Shown: positions 37,020 through 46,577, numbered from the stretch's first letter. The stretch: 64,000 nucleotides of DNA from JAPOXR01 sp965219635 (GCA_965219635.1 OZ244783.1:2108001-2172000); one strand, 5' to 3'. A program made the numbers and translations. The notes: a model not told the origin generated them from the letters alone.

Positions 37020-37578
37020 GCAAAGACAGAGCGACTGGCTGAGGATCCGGGGCACCACCGCTGAATTACCCCGTAGTTTCTTTGAACCACAGTTAGATTC
37101 GAGGCGGGCGGGCATTACGGCTGCCAGCCTCGTTGCGCAGAATGTGGTCGGAAGCTGCCAGAACCGACGGAGCCATACTGGCATCTTGTCTCATGCATGA
37201 CCAAGTCAATGCGCAGCGCCGACTACGCGGCGATGATGAGGTCTATCGTCACCACCATAAGCTAGACACCCGCTTGGACCGCCGAGGCCACGGTCAGACG
37301 TTAATGTTTTCGTCAATTCGGCAGATTTGGAGCCAACCAACACGGCGGAGCGGTCGACATTCATCACTACCGGCCGCATGAGTAGCCGTTACCCTTATGA
37401 AGGTCCGGACGGCGTGATGCAGAGGCTTTCACGCCCCTCAACGGCAATCCCGTGTCCTGCCCTTAGGCTGCCAATCAACGGCTGCTGCATCATGACAACA
37501 CTCAGTCCATGCGCTCTGGCGACAGCAGCGAAATGGTCGCCGAAAGCCCGTGAAGAAGATGCACTTGGTTCTGCCCAA
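37020..37578. other. Gene-free stretch between precursors 3 and 4
   Basis: No frame here has convincing protein features. The stretch lies directly before IS21-like end repeats and probably represents insertion-element debris plus degraded sequence. No transposase motif could be recognised in any frame. Confidence 0.4.
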
Positions 37579-37644
37579 ATTCCGATGGCACTTGAACAGA
37601 ATTCCGAAAGTACTTGAACGCGATTCCGATCGCATTTGAACGGT
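37579..37644. mobile_element. Three 22-bp tandem repeats, probable remnant of an IS21-family end
   Basis: Three units begin ATTCCG at 37579, 37601 and 37623, an exact 22-bp period, each with ACTTGAAC or ATTTGAAC near its end. A weaker fourth unit may precede them. Multiple terminal repeats of about this size are typical of the ends of IS21-family (istAB) elements. No istA or istB frame is present nearby, so this is at most a relic or a solo end. Confidence 0.4.
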
Positions 37645-37749
37645 GGTCCCGGGCTGCCTGCCTTTGCGATGTTCGGGTAGAGGTCTTTCAGGTTCAGATA
37701 GAAACCGGAGCCCAGGGCTGACGAAAAAGGCTGGCATGCAAAACAGGTG

Positions 37750-37778
37750 TTGACAAGATTTGCTAGAATGAAGTAAAC
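37750..37778 (+). promoter_or_regulatory. Candidate promoter of precursor 4
   Basis: TTGACA at 37750-37755 and GTAAAC at 37773-37778 are 17 bp apart, closely matching the site upstream of precursor 3. Downstream, a small stem (CGGGG ... CCCCG around 37797-37818) would form in the 5' untranslated region. Confidence 0.5.
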
Positions 37779-37874
37779 TAACCGTATTGGCCGCAGAGCG
37801 GGGCAATTTTCATCCCCGTTTGGACGGTTGAGGGCCTTGGGCCAACAGGGTCGGAACTAAACGAGGAAAGCAAA

Positions 37875-38174
37875 ATGGCTAACGAACAAAATCTCGGTAA
37901 CGTATGGGGAAAGGTTGTCGCTCAGTCCTGGTCTGATGATGACTTCAAGTCGCGGGTTTTGAGCGAGCCGCGTAAAGTGCTCTCAGAGGCTGGCCTCAAT
38001 TTGCCGGACGAGGTGGAAATCTCGGTCAGTGATGGCGGACCGGCGAGACTTCATCTGGTCATTCCGGACAATCCTCAAGGAGACACCGCGATCGGCGACG
38101 AGGCTCTTGAAGCGATGTCCGGTGGCAATCATTGCTGCTACTGCCAGCCGCTGAGCGGTAGCGGAGGCCGCTGA
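37875..38174 (+). CDS. NHLP-family RiPP precursor 4, core NHCCYCQPLSGSGGR
   Basis: This encodes a 99-aa precursor. The leader (NVWGKVVAQSWSDDDFKSR, LSEPRKVLSEAGLNLPDEVEISVSDGG, RLHLVIPDNPQGD) ends in LEAMSGG. The core NHCCYCQPLSGSGGR has three Cys, two Ser and one Tyr, but no Trp, unlike the other three. A strong AGGAAAG precedes the ATG. A GC-rich hairpin follows the stop. Confidence 0.93.
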   Translation: MANEQNLGNVWGKVVAQSWSDDDFKSRVLSEPRKVLSEAGLNLPDEVEISVSDGGPARLHLVIPDNPQGDTAIGDEALEAMSGGNHCCYCQPLSGSGGR

Positions 38175-38211
38175 GCACCAGCGCAGCAGGCCAAATACCG
38201 AGTGAATTTTT

Positions 38212-38243
38212 CGGAAGTCCGGGGCTAAAGACCCGGGCTTCCG
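38212..38243 (+). terminator. GC-rich hairpin after precursor 4
   Basis: CGGAAGTCCGGG (38212-38223) pairs with CCCGGGCTTCCG (38232-38243) across an 8-nt loop, giving a 12-bp stem with one G-T pair. No T-run follows, so it may be a transcript-stabilising or Rho-assisted end rather than a classical intrinsic terminator. Confidence 0.5.
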
Positions 38244-38994
38244 GCAATCCTGCTGAGTTTTCCGCTTCCTGTCCCTCTTCGGGAATTGTGTTGCGCATGG
38301 CAGTGTGGCCGGTGACCTTGCAGGCTTCGATAGAAGCCTGCAGCATGTCGGTTGTTCCATCATCATTCCAGAACAAGACACCCGGCAACTGCTGAGGCTG
38401 TTGCAACAGGATTGAGATGTGGCCAATTTGGTCCTTGCTCACCCCACAAGCACCAGAAGCCAGCGTTCTTGTCTTCCAGCCCATCATCAAGGTTGCGCTT
38501 GATGTTGAACCGGGCTGGCAACCCACAGTGCAACGATTCCCATCCGACGGACCCGGACCAACCAGACACGCCGGGAAACTGCCATTTCGTCCGCAGAAGT
38601 TCCCGGAACCACACGGCGGAAACGTAAATCAGGCTGCCATGCCCAGGGCCGGGTCAGCCAACACTTGCAATCATGCGAGAATGAGATGGGCAGTTGGCAA
38701 CCAGGCAGGCAGGGCAAGATCTGGCTGCATGGAACATTCGAGTGGCGAGGCCGGATGTTAAGTAAAGAACCATTTTTTGGGGATGTAGCGGTGCCGCGCA
38801 CCCCGTCCTGATTGGAGGAAACCGTTCCACATCGGACCAGCCTGTCTGCCAGCGTCGGCCCTTCCCTCTTGATGGCCGGATGATCGCTTGTCATTCAATC
38901 GTGGACTGTCCAGTCCGAACGCGGGCGCAGCAAATTAGCCGCCACTACGAATTGACTGCAAAAAGCCTGTCAGTCTGGCACATGCATCGAACAG
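38244..38994. other. Right border of the RiPP region without a recognisable gene
   Basis: This holds no supported gene. A minus-strand frame (38059-38526) runs antisense through precursor 4 and has no family features. A lone TGTTAAGT at 38756-38763 resembles the boxes upstream of precursors 1 and 2, which may mark a lost or degraded cassette. Confidence 0.4.
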
Positions 38995-39855
38995 TTACCT
39001 TGACTGCAAGCCGACTCCGTACTGGCGGGTCTTGTTCTTCAGGAACGGCAGTCCGCGGTCCATGACCTCCTCGAAGCTGTCGGCAACGGGGCGCCAGACC
39101 GAGAGACCATAGGCGATTTCAGGCGGCATGTTGATGAAGCTCTCCATGGCCAAGCCCCCATTGAACCCGGTTGCTGCAAGCGTGGCGAATATCTCATCCC
39201 AGTCGCAGCAGCCCTCGCCTGGAGTTCCCCGATCGCTTTCCGAGAGATGAATGTATTCGAGGTGGTCGCGCGCATCCAGGATGCCGTTCGCAGCGCCCTT
39301 CTCTTCGATATTCATGTGGTAGGTATCAAGGTGAACGAAAAGGTTGTCGCTTCCAATCCGTTCGATCATCTGCACTGCCTGGCGGCCCGTATTGATCAAA
39401 TGGGTTTCGTAGCGATTGACCGGCTCGATTCCAAAGCGCAGGCCGATCGACCTTGCGTGCCGGTCAACAGCTTCGATCGCTCGCGCAACGTTATCAAGCT
39501 CCCTATCTGTAGGTGGCTCGCCGCTTCGCTCGCCGATGCCGCCATAGGTTACGCCAGACAATGCTGAGGCGCCGAGTGCCTTTGCCTTGTCCAATGCGAA
39601 TTTCAGGTGATCAATGGCTCCATCGGGATTTGCCGATGCCCAGACCGGCTCGGGCAACCCAAGCGAACACACGGCTCCGATTTCATGGCGCTCAAGCAGT
39701 TGCCTGGTATGGACCGCATCGACCGCCTCAGGATTCAGGAGCGGGATTTCAACGAATTCCAAGTCGTAATGGACGGCGGCGGCGACAGAACGTTCCGCTC
39801 CATCCCGGTCCCAGCTCATTGTCCACATGCTGGCATGCACCCCAAATCCCTTCAT
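38995..39855 (-). CDS. D-tagatose/D-psicose 3-epimerase-family sugar epimerase
   Basis: This is a TIM-barrel enzyme of 286 aa in the xylose-isomerase-like family. The metal and catalytic residues of ketose 3-epimerases are all in register: Glu144 (FGIEPVNRYE), Asp177 (HLDTYHMNIEE), His203 (YIHLSESDRG) and Glu238 (AMESF). The likely reaction is C-3 epimerisation of a free ketose. The start at 39855 has AAGGAA upstream and discards an 80-residue extension with no homology. It is a lone gene between the RiPP cluster and cobW. Confidence 0.88.
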   Translation of the reverse strand: MKGFGVHASMWTMSWDRDGAERSVAAAVHYDLEFVEIPLLNPEAVDAVHTRQLLERHEIGAVCSLGLPEPVWASANPDGAIDHLKFALDKAKALGASALSGVTYGGIGERSGEPPTDRELDNVARAIEAVDRHARSIGLRFGIEPVNRYETHLINTGRQAVQMIERIGSDNLFVHLDTYHMNIEEKGAANGILDARDHLEYIHLSESDRGTPGEGCCDWDEIFATLAATGFNGGLAMESFINMPPEIAYGLSVWRPVADSFEEVMDRGLPFLKNKTRQYGVGLQSR

Positions 39856-40258
39856 GTCCGGTTCCTTCCTGCCTTCGGCAAATTGTTGGCCAGTCGTTTG
39901 CAGCCAGGCTCGAGTTCCGCCGAACTGGCTCGCTCCTGCCAACTGCGCAAATGTCATTCGACAATTCGCTACTCGTCTTGTCAATGCTTGCGGTTGCAAC
40001 GCCTTGACCATGTGCGTCCAGCGGGCGGCGCAACCTGCCCTTGACCGGACTTCTGGCGAACCGCTGCAAGCCGGAGGCGGCAAGGGACGCCGCAAGGGGC
40101 GTTACGACCAGGCATGGGAAAGCAAGTTCGCTCGCCCTGGCGTGTGCTGCCGCAGATCAGCCACCAGGCGTCAAACTCAAACAGCTTGCTTTGTTGGAAG
40201 AGGTGAAGAGTTGGGATATGTGGCCTTGGCAATGGTCACCCAAGCTTCGAGGAACGAC
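39856..40258. other. Divergent spacer upstream of cobW
   Basis: This 403-bp spacer lies between the epimerase and cobWNO. I looked for a cobalamin riboswitch because these genes are often under one. An ACCTGCC sequence near 40034 is present but the preceding AGCCAGGAG-like bases and the conserved core are not. No gene is supported. Confidence 0.45.
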
Positions 40259-41326
40259 ATGCAAGGCAAGATTCCCGCAACAGTGGTGACTGGTTTTCTT
40301 GGTGCCGGCAAGACCACCATGATCCGCCACTTGCTTGAACGGTCGAGCGGCACCCGCATTGCGCTGATCATCAATGAATTCGGAGAACTCGGTATCGACG
40401 GGGAAATCCTCAAGGGATGCGGGATCGAAGGTTGCGATGAAGGCAGCATCGTGGAACTCTCCAACGGCTGCATTTGCTGCACGGTTGCCGAGGAATTTGC
40501 TCCAACCATCAAGACACTGGTTTCGCTTGATGATCCACCGGAACACATCGTTATCGAGACCTCAGGTTTGGCTCTGCCGCAGCCGCTGGTCAGGGCCTTC
40601 AACTGGCCGGAATTGCGAAACCGCCTGACCGTCGACGGAGTTGTCGCTCTGCTTGATGGTCCTGCCATCGCGGCCGGGCAATTTGCCCATGATGTCAAGG
40701 CAATCGACCACATGCGCCAGCAGGACGAAAACCTCGACCATGAAACGCCCTTATCCGAACTGTTCGAGGATCAGCTTGCCTGTGCTGACCTGGCTGTCAT
40801 CAACAAGACCGACCTGCTCACCGAGGACGAATTGAACCGCGTGCTAAGGGATGTGGAAGGCAGGCTTCGCCCAGGAGTCGCCATTGTGACCGCTTCAATG
40901 GGAGGCGTCGACCCAAAGGCGGTTTTGGGGATCCTTGCAGGCGCTGAGGACGATGTATCCGATCGCGTCGAACTGCATCATCGCCATGACAGCGAGGAAC
41001 CAGGCCACAGTGCTGATGAGCATGATCATGACGAATTCGACTCGATCGTGATAGAGCTTCAGGAAATCAGCGATCTGGATGCCTTTCTGGCAGGCATCCG
41101 GGAGACAGTGCGGACCCATGAGCTATTGCGAGTGAAGGGATTTGCCGCCGTTGCGGGCAAACCGATGCAATTGGTGATTCAGGCAGTTGGGCCCCGGGTC
41201 AGTTCCCATTTTCACCGGCCGTTTGCACCATTCGAGCAACGAAGCACACGGCTGGTAGCGATTGCCGAATCTGGAACCGACTGGCAGGCTGTTGAACGTT
41301 CCCTTGCCAGCGGCCTTGTCACCTGA
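40259..41326 (+). CDS. cobW: CobW, G3E GTPase for cobalt delivery
   Basis: CobW is a metallochaperone GTPase thought to supply cobalt to the CobN chelatase. The P-loop GFLGAGKTT lies at residues 12-20, the metal-binding CxCC motif as SNGCICCTV near residue 70, the guanine-specificity NKTD near residue 180, and a His/Asp-rich segment at about 239-258 before the C-terminal CobW domain. The ATG at 40259 has GAGGAA upstream. It abuts cobN, whose ATG follows the cobW stop without a gap. Confidence 0.93.
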   Translation: MQGKIPATVVTGFLGAGKTTMIRHLLERSSGTRIALIINEFGELGIDGEILKGCGIEGCDEGSIVELSNGCICCTVAEEFAPTIKTLVSLDDPPEHIVIETSGLALPQPLVRAFNWPELRNRLTVDGVVALLDGPAIAAGQFAHDVKAIDHMRQQDENLDHETPLSELFEDQLACADLAVINKTDLLTEDELNRVLRDVEGRLRPGVAIVTASMGGVDPKAVLGILAGAEDDVSDRVELHHRHDSEEPGHSADEHDHDEFDSIVIELQEISDLDAFLAGIRETVRTHELLRVKGFAAVAGKPMQLVIQAVGPRVSSHFHRPFAPFEQRSTRLVAIAESGTDWQAVERSLASGLVT

Positions 41327-44300
41327 ATGCACCTTCTGGCTGCGCTGCCGGGGATCGTCTCGGACGGTGCCGAACCCGTTGACCCGGCTCAATCACCTGC
41401 CGACCTGATCTTCCTGTCTGCCGCCGATACTGAATTGGCGGCGATGGCCGCAGCCCGCTCTGGGATGATGAAAGGCAACAACTTTCTGCGGTTGGCCCAA
41501 CTGTCCTGGCTCTCGCACCCTTATTCGGTAGACCTCTATATCGACCGGACCGCATCGCATGCCAGGCTCGTGGTCATGCGCGCATTGGGCGGCTTGCCCT
41601 ACTGGAAGTACTGCATCGAACAGTTTTCGGCCCGGTTGCCGGAGTCAGGCTGCCAGTTCGTTGCACTTCCCGGGGACGACAATCCCGACGAGGAACTGCT
41701 GGCCTGTTCGACAGTCCCACGCGACATCTGGCTCCAGATGCACAGATACTGTTCCGAGGGCGGTCCGATCAACGCTGGAAGATTCCTGCAACTCTGCCTG
41801 CATCTCATGGGAGAAAGTGAAAAACCACTTCCGGCATCGCCCCTTTTGAAGTCAGGGCTATATGTCAGGGGATCAACCGAAGCAGACCTCGCAGCGTTAA
41901 AGAGCACATGGGTCGACGGTGCCGGCACGGCTGCCATCATTCTGTATCGCGCATGGTTGCAAGGAGGAAACACGACACCGGCTGATCACCTTGCCGAAGC
42001 CCTGCGGCAACAGGGCCTAAACCCCCTGCCCGTCTATGTGACTTCACTCAAGGATCCCGTTTCGGAACAGACAGTGCAGCGGATATTTGACGAAGCCCGC
42101 CCGGATATTGTTCTGAACCTCACGGGCTTTGCCGTTGGAACACCTGGCCATTCCGGCACCAAACGAAGGGCAACTGTTCTGGACCGCCCCGGAGTCCCGG
42201 TGCTCCAGGTAATCCTGGCTTCCGGCAACCAGGAAACCTGGGCAGGTTCGGACTCGGGCTTGCCGGCAAGGGACATTGCGATGAATGTGGCCTTGCCCGA
42301 AGTTGATGGCCGGATTGCTACCCGGGCGGTTGCGTTCAAATCAGAGTCCCGGTTCGACGAAGCGACCGAGTGCCCTATTGCTGGTCACCAGCCAAGGGCC
42401 GACCGGATTGAGTTTGTCGCAGACTTCGCCGCAAGGATGGTGCTCCTGGCCAAGACACCACCAGAACTACGCCGGGTTGCGATCATTCTGGCGAACTACC
42501 CGAACAAGGATGGAAGGATCGCGAACGGTGTCGGCCTCGACACACCGGCTTCCGCCTTTCGCCTCCTTACCGTTATGCAAGAAGCGGGTTACCGGATCCG
42601 AAACGTTCCGGAATCCAGTGACGCACTCATGAGGATGATTCTGGCCGGACCCACCAACCGAAATGACGCAGCCCGTTCAGCAAAAGCCGGAATCTGGCTT
42701 TCCCTCAATGACTACAACTCCGCCTGGAGCTGCCTTGCTTCAGGCGTGAAAGAGGCGGTTACCGATCGCTGGGGACGCCCAGAGGATGATCCAGCTTTCG
42801 CCAGCTGCGGTTTCGTTATCCCCGTTCACAGGCTTGGCAACGCCGCAATCGCAATACAACCTGCTCGCGGGTACAACATTGATCCGGTGGACAGCTATCA
42901 TTCGCCCGACCTCGTTCCGCCGCACAACTATTTTGCGTTCTACTTCTGGGTCAGGGAAGTCTTCGACGCTCATGCGGTGATCCATCTGGGCAAGCATGGC
43001 AATCTTGAATGGTTGCCGGGCAAGGCAGTTGCCCTGTCGAAGGAATGCTTGCCAGAGGCCGCGCTCGGGCCTTTGCCGAATATCTACCCTTTCATTGTCA
43101 ATGACCCAGGGGAAGGCACGCAGGCCAAGCGTCGAAGCCAGGCAGTCATTATCGATCATTTGACGCCTCCCCTCACGAGGGCAGAAAGCCATGGAACGCA
43201 CGCCGAGCTTGAGGCGCTTCTGGACGAATATCATGAGGCGGCAGGTGTCGATCCCCGCCGGATAGAATCCATCCGCTTGCGGCTTCTTCAGTCAATGGAG
43301 TCGTCGCGCATCGACATTGATGCCGGAATCAAGCCCGACGAGGATGCGGACAGCAGGCTGCGAAAACTCGACGCTTATCTCTGCGAGTTGAAGGAAACCC
43401 AGATCCGCGACGGGCTTCACGTGCTGGGCGAAGCTCCCAAAGGCCGGCTTCTGCGCGACCTGGCACTGGCGCTTGCCCGTTGTCCACGCCACCAAGGAAT
43501 GAACGGAGACGCCTCACTCATCCGGGCAATGGCGAAGGACTTGCTGCTGGACGAGGATTTCGATCCGCTTGATTGCGACATGGCATTGCCTTGGCAAGGC
43601 TCCCGGCCAGCAGCCTTGCAGGCGGTATCCGAAGACAATTGGCGGAGTGCCGGCGACACGGTTGAACGCCTCGAACTGCTGGCCGCAGAGATATTCGAAG
43701 GGAACTCACCTGTCCCAGGCCAAGCCACCGCCAGTGTCATTGATGAGGTAAGAGGGTCAATTGTCCCCTCGATAACCTCCTGTGGCTTGTCTGAAACCAG
43801 TGCAGTCATCAAGGCACTGGATGGCCGTTTCGTTGAACCTGGCCCCTCCGGCGCACCGACACGAGGACGGCCTGATGTGCTGCCGACCGGAAGAAATTTC
43901 TACTCCGTTGACAGCCGGTCGCTGCCGACACGGATTGCATGGGACCTCGGCTGGAAGTCAGCTTCGCTGCTCATCGAACGCCATGTTCAGGAGCAGGGAG
44001 ACTGGCCAAGAAAGTTGGCTGTTACCGCCTGGGGAACCTCAAACATGCGAACCGGTGGCGACGATATTGCCCAGGTGTTGGCATTGATGGGAGCGCGCCC
44101 CACCTGGGACGCTGAGAGCACCCGGGTGAGTGGCTTCGAGATCATCCCGGTTTCGGTGTTGGGGCGCCCACGTGTCGACGTCACGCTGAGGGTATCGGGC
44201 TTCTTCAGGGATGCCTTCCCGATGCAACTGGATTTGGTGGCCAGCGCTGCACGGGCAATCATGGAACTTGACGAACCCGAAGACGAAAACCCGGCAGCGG

Positions 44301-45052
44301 CGGCTTATCGCAAGGAACGTGATGTCGTTGGTGAAGAGCGGGCATCTTTCAGGATATTCGGCAGCAAGCCAGGCGCCTATGGTGCAGGGCTTCAGGCCCT
44401 GATCGACGAGAACATCTGGAAGAACCGGCAAGATTTCGGCGAAGTGTATGTCGAATGGGGCAGCTACGCCTACGGGGCCGGCGCCGAAGGCGAAAGAGCG
44501 GAGGCCGCGCTGACAACCCGTCTGAAAGAGGTCGAAGCCATAGTCCAGAACCAGGACAACCGGGAGCATGACCTGCTGGACAGCGACGACTACTATCAGT
44601 TCGAGGGTGGCATCTCCGCTGCTGTGGAGATGCTCAGCGGCACCGCACCCGTTGCCTACCACAACGATCATTCGAGGCCGGAACGCCCCAGGATCCGGAC
44701 GCTTCAGGAGGAAATTGGGCGGGTGGTCAGGTCACGCGCCGTCAACCCGAAGTGGATAGAAGGCGTCAAACGGCATGGCTACAAGGGCGCTTTCGAAATT
44801 GCTGCCACGGTCGATTACATGTTTGCATTCGCCGCAACCACAGGCGCGGTCAGGTCGCATCATTTTGACCTTGTCTACGACGCCTATCTGGCTGACGATG
44901 ACACCCGTGAGTTCATCGGGGAACACAACCCGCCGGCACTCGGTGAAATTGCTGCCCGGTTGCTTGAGGCAATCGAGCGCAACCTCTGGCAGCCGAGGCT
45001 GAACTCGGCGCCCGGAATGCTCCGCAGCCTGCTGGAGCAACCGAAACCATAG
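41327..45052 (+). CDS. cobN: Cobaltochelatase large subunit CobN
   Basis: CobN is the tetrapyrrole-binding subunit of the ATP-dependent CobNST chelatase, which inserts cobalt into hydrogenobyrinic acid a,c-diamide late in the aerobic pathway. The 1241-aa length is standard. Family landmarks include HLGKHGNLEWLPGKAVALS, NDPGEGTQAKRRSQAVIIDHLTPP, AVTAWGTSNMRTGGDDIAQ and RHGYKGAFEIAATVDYMFAF. CobS and CobT are not in the window. The gene is translationally linked to cobW and followed 15 bp later by cobO. Confidence 0.95.
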   Translation: MHLLAALPGIVSDGAEPVDPAQSPADLIFLSAADTELAAMAAARSGMMKGNNFLRLAQLSWLSHPYSVDLYIDRTASHARLVVMRALGGLPYWKYCIEQFSARLPESGCQFVALPGDDNPDEELLACSTVPRDIWLQMHRYCSEGGPINAGRFLQLCLHLMGESEKPLPASPLLKSGLYVRGSTEADLAALKSTWVDGAGTAAIILYRAWLQGGNTTPADHLAEALRQQGLNPLPVYVTSLKDPVSEQTVQRIFDEARPDIVLNLTGFAVGTPGHSGTKRRATVLDRPGVPVLQVILASGNQETWAGSDSGLPARDIAMNVALPEVDGRIATRAVAFKSESRFDEATECPIAGHQPRADRIEFVADFAARMVLLAKTPPELRRVAIILANYPNKDGRIANGVGLDTPASAFRLLTVMQEAGYRIRNVPESSDALMRMILAGPTNRNDAARSAKAGIWLSLNDYNSAWSCLASGVKEAVTDRWGRPEDDPAFASCGFVIPVHRLGNAAIAIQPARGYNIDPVDSYHSPDLVPPHNYFAFYFWVREVFDAHAVIHLGKHGNLEWLPGKAVALSKECLPEAALGPLPNIYPFIVNDPGEGTQAKRRSQAVIIDHLTPPLTRAESHGTHAELEALLDEYHEAAGVDPRRIESIRLRLLQSMESSRIDIDAGIKPDEDADSRLRKLDAYLCELKETQIRDGLHVLGEAPKGRLLRDLALALARCPRHQGMNGDASLIRAMAKDLLLDEDFDPLDCDMALPWQGSRPAALQAVSEDNWRSAGDTVERLELLAAEIFEGNSPVPGQATASVIDEVRGSIVPSITSCGLSETSAVIKALDGRFVEPGPSGAPTRGRPDVLPTGRNFYSVDSRSLPTRIAWDLGWKSASLLIERHVQEQGDWPRKLAVTAWGTSNMRTGGDDIAQVLALMGARPTWDAESTRVSGFEIIPVSVLGRPRVDVTLRVSGFFRDAFPMQLDLVASAARAIMELDEPEDENPAAAAYRKERDVVGEERASFRIFGSKPGAYGAGLQALIDENIWKNRQDFGEVYVEWGSYAYGAGAEGERAEAALTTRLKEVEAIVQNQDNREHDLLDSDDYYQFEGGISAAVEMLSGTAPVAYHNDHSRPERPRIRTLQEEIGRVVRSRAVNPKWIEGVKRHGYKGAFEIAATVDYMFAFAATTGAVRSHHFDLVYDAYLADDDTREFIGEHNPPALGEIAARLLEAIERNLWQPRLNSAPGMLRSLLEQPKP

Positions 45053-45067
45053 CAAGGGAGACCAGGC

Positions 45068-45676
45068 ATGAGCGACGATCCTGACCGCCACAAACTGAAG
45101 ATGGTCAAGAAGAAGGCTGTCCGCGACCGCATCATGTCGACCAAGACCCAGGAAAGGGGGTTGGTTATCGTCCACACTGGCAAGGGAAAGGGCAAGTCTT
45201 CGGCAGCGTTCGGCATGCTGTTCCGTTGCATCGCCCACGGAATGCCGTGCGCAGTTGTCCAGTTCATCAAGGGTGGAATGAAGACCGGAGAGCGCGACCT
45301 TATAACAGGTCACTTTGGCGACATCTGCCGCTTTCTTACGATGGGAGAGGGATTCACCTGGGAGACCCAGGATCGCGAGCGCGATATTCACATGGCGGAG
45401 GCCGCTTGGGCCAAGGCAAAGGAACTCATACTTGACCCGACCCTGCGCATGGTGCTGCTGGACGAAATCAACATAGCCATCCGCTACGGCTACCTGGACA
45501 TTGATGAAGTCTGCGGTTTCCTTGCCGAGAACAAACCTGAAGACACTCACGTAATTCTGACCGGACGTAACGCGCATGAACAGCTTATCGAGCTTGCCGA
45601 TCTTGTCACTGAAATGACACTGATGAAGCACCCGTTCAGATCAGGTATCAAGGCCCAACCCGGGATTGAATTTTGA
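45068..45676 (+). CDS. cobO: Cob(I)yrinic acid a,c-diamide adenosyltransferase
   Basis: CobO/BtuR attaches the 5'-deoxyadenosyl group to the corrinoid cobalt. The P-loop GKGKGKSS is at residues 38-45; VVQFIKGGMKTGE and LDEINIAIRYGYLD are family hallmarks. The length is 202 aa. A clear AGGGAGA precedes the ATG at 45068. It closes the cobWNO block and converges on the P5C-reductase-like gene. Confidence 0.95.
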   Translation: MSDDPDRHKLKMVKKKAVRDRIMSTKTQERGLVIVHTGKGKGKSSAAFGMLFRCIAHGMPCAVVQFIKGGMKTGERDLITGHFGDICRFLTMGEGFTWETQDRERDIHMAEAAWAKAKELILDPTLRMVLLDEINIAIRYGYLDIDEVCGFLAENKPEDTHVILTGRNAHEQLIELADLVTEMTLMKHPFRSGIKAQPGIEF

Positions 45677-45806
45677 TGAATCCCAGCCCGCTACGCTCCG
45701 GCAGCAGAGCTGCAGCAATCATTCGCTTACCGCGATTGCCCAGCTTCCATTGCCGATCCAGCGGGCGGTTACCGGCGAGCTACCCGGTCTCACGGCCGGG
45801 CATCAA

Positions 45807-46577
45807 TCAGTTGCCTTCCAGGTGCTCCTTCATCTCTTCGAATGCCTTGCGATAAGTTCCGAACCAGCACTGCTCCGCCAGGTAGTTCATCGATTTCTCG
45901 TTGATGCCACCTTCTGTCATGTGCCGGGCAGGAAGGCCGCCGAGTTCACTTGCAGCTGTTAACAGCCCTGTCGCACTTAGCCCTTCAAACATTGAGAACA
46001 GGTAGTCGCGGCCCATTTCCCTTGGAACACCCTGGCATTCCATCCAGTCGGCCGCTTCGAGAGACATGCGGAAAAAGGTGGCCATCATGCCGCTTGCGTA
46101 TCCCAAGGTCATGACCTGTCCCGCGTTTTCTGGAACCACGACAGTACCCAATCCTTCGAACAGCTTTTGAATTGCTGGTACGGACGGATGGATGATGACA
46201 GGTCCCTTGCCGTATTCAATGGTTGGCAATGGTGTGACGCGCACGACTTGAGCCGCTGGCTGGCATAACCGTTGGACATGATCCAGGCTGGCACCTGCGA
46301 CGAAGCTGATCACTGTATGGTCGCTGCGGAAGGAAAGCCCTTCGGCAACAGAAGCAAGCTGGCTGGGCAAGACACCAATGAAGGCGCAATCACAGTTGTC
46401 GATGACCTCCTGATTGGATGCTGCGCGCCGGACACATGTGAATGCTGTTTCCAACCCCCGGCTGACGTGCTCGGACCTTGGCGACACCATAATGCTGTGT
46501 GCTTCCCCGTGTTGGCGGACCAGCGCCGAAATTACCGCACCCGAAATGACGCCGGTCCCGACAAATCCCAGATTCAT
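45807..46577 (-). CDS. Pyrroline-5-carboxylate reductase-like oxidoreductase
   Basis: This is a 256-aa NAD(P)-binding protein with the ProC fold: GFVGTGVISGA at residues 4-14, FIGVLPSQL, VISFVAGASLDHV, and VVRVTPLPTIEYGKGP in place of the usual MPN region. The C-terminal helical domain contains LSATGLLTAA. Divergence from housekeeping ProC and its position next to a catabolic locus suggest it reduces a related cyclic imine rather than acting in proline synthesis. GGAGAG precedes the ATG. It is divergent from the GMC gene across a GntR-type operator. Confidence 0.8.
   Translation of the reverse strand: MNLGFVGTGVISGAVISALVRQHGEAHSIMVSPRSEHVSRGLETAFTCVRRAASNQEVIDNCDCAFIGVLPSQLASVAEGLSFRSDHTVISFVAGASLDHVQRLCQPAAQVVRVTPLPTIEYGKGPVIIHPSVPAIQKLFEGLGTVVVPENAGQVMTLGYASGMMATFFRMSLEAADWMECQGVPREMGRDYLFSMFEGLSATGLLTAASELGGLPARHMTEGGINEKSMNYLAEQCWFGTYRKAFEEMKEHLEGN

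Noticed and set aside
38059..38526. 155-codon frame antisense to precursor 4.
   Set aside because: A well-supported precursor occupies the opposite strand and the frame has no homology signals.
39990..40060. Cobalamin riboswitch upstream of cobW.
   Set aside because: An ACCTGCC is present but without the preceding conserved bases or the core helices.
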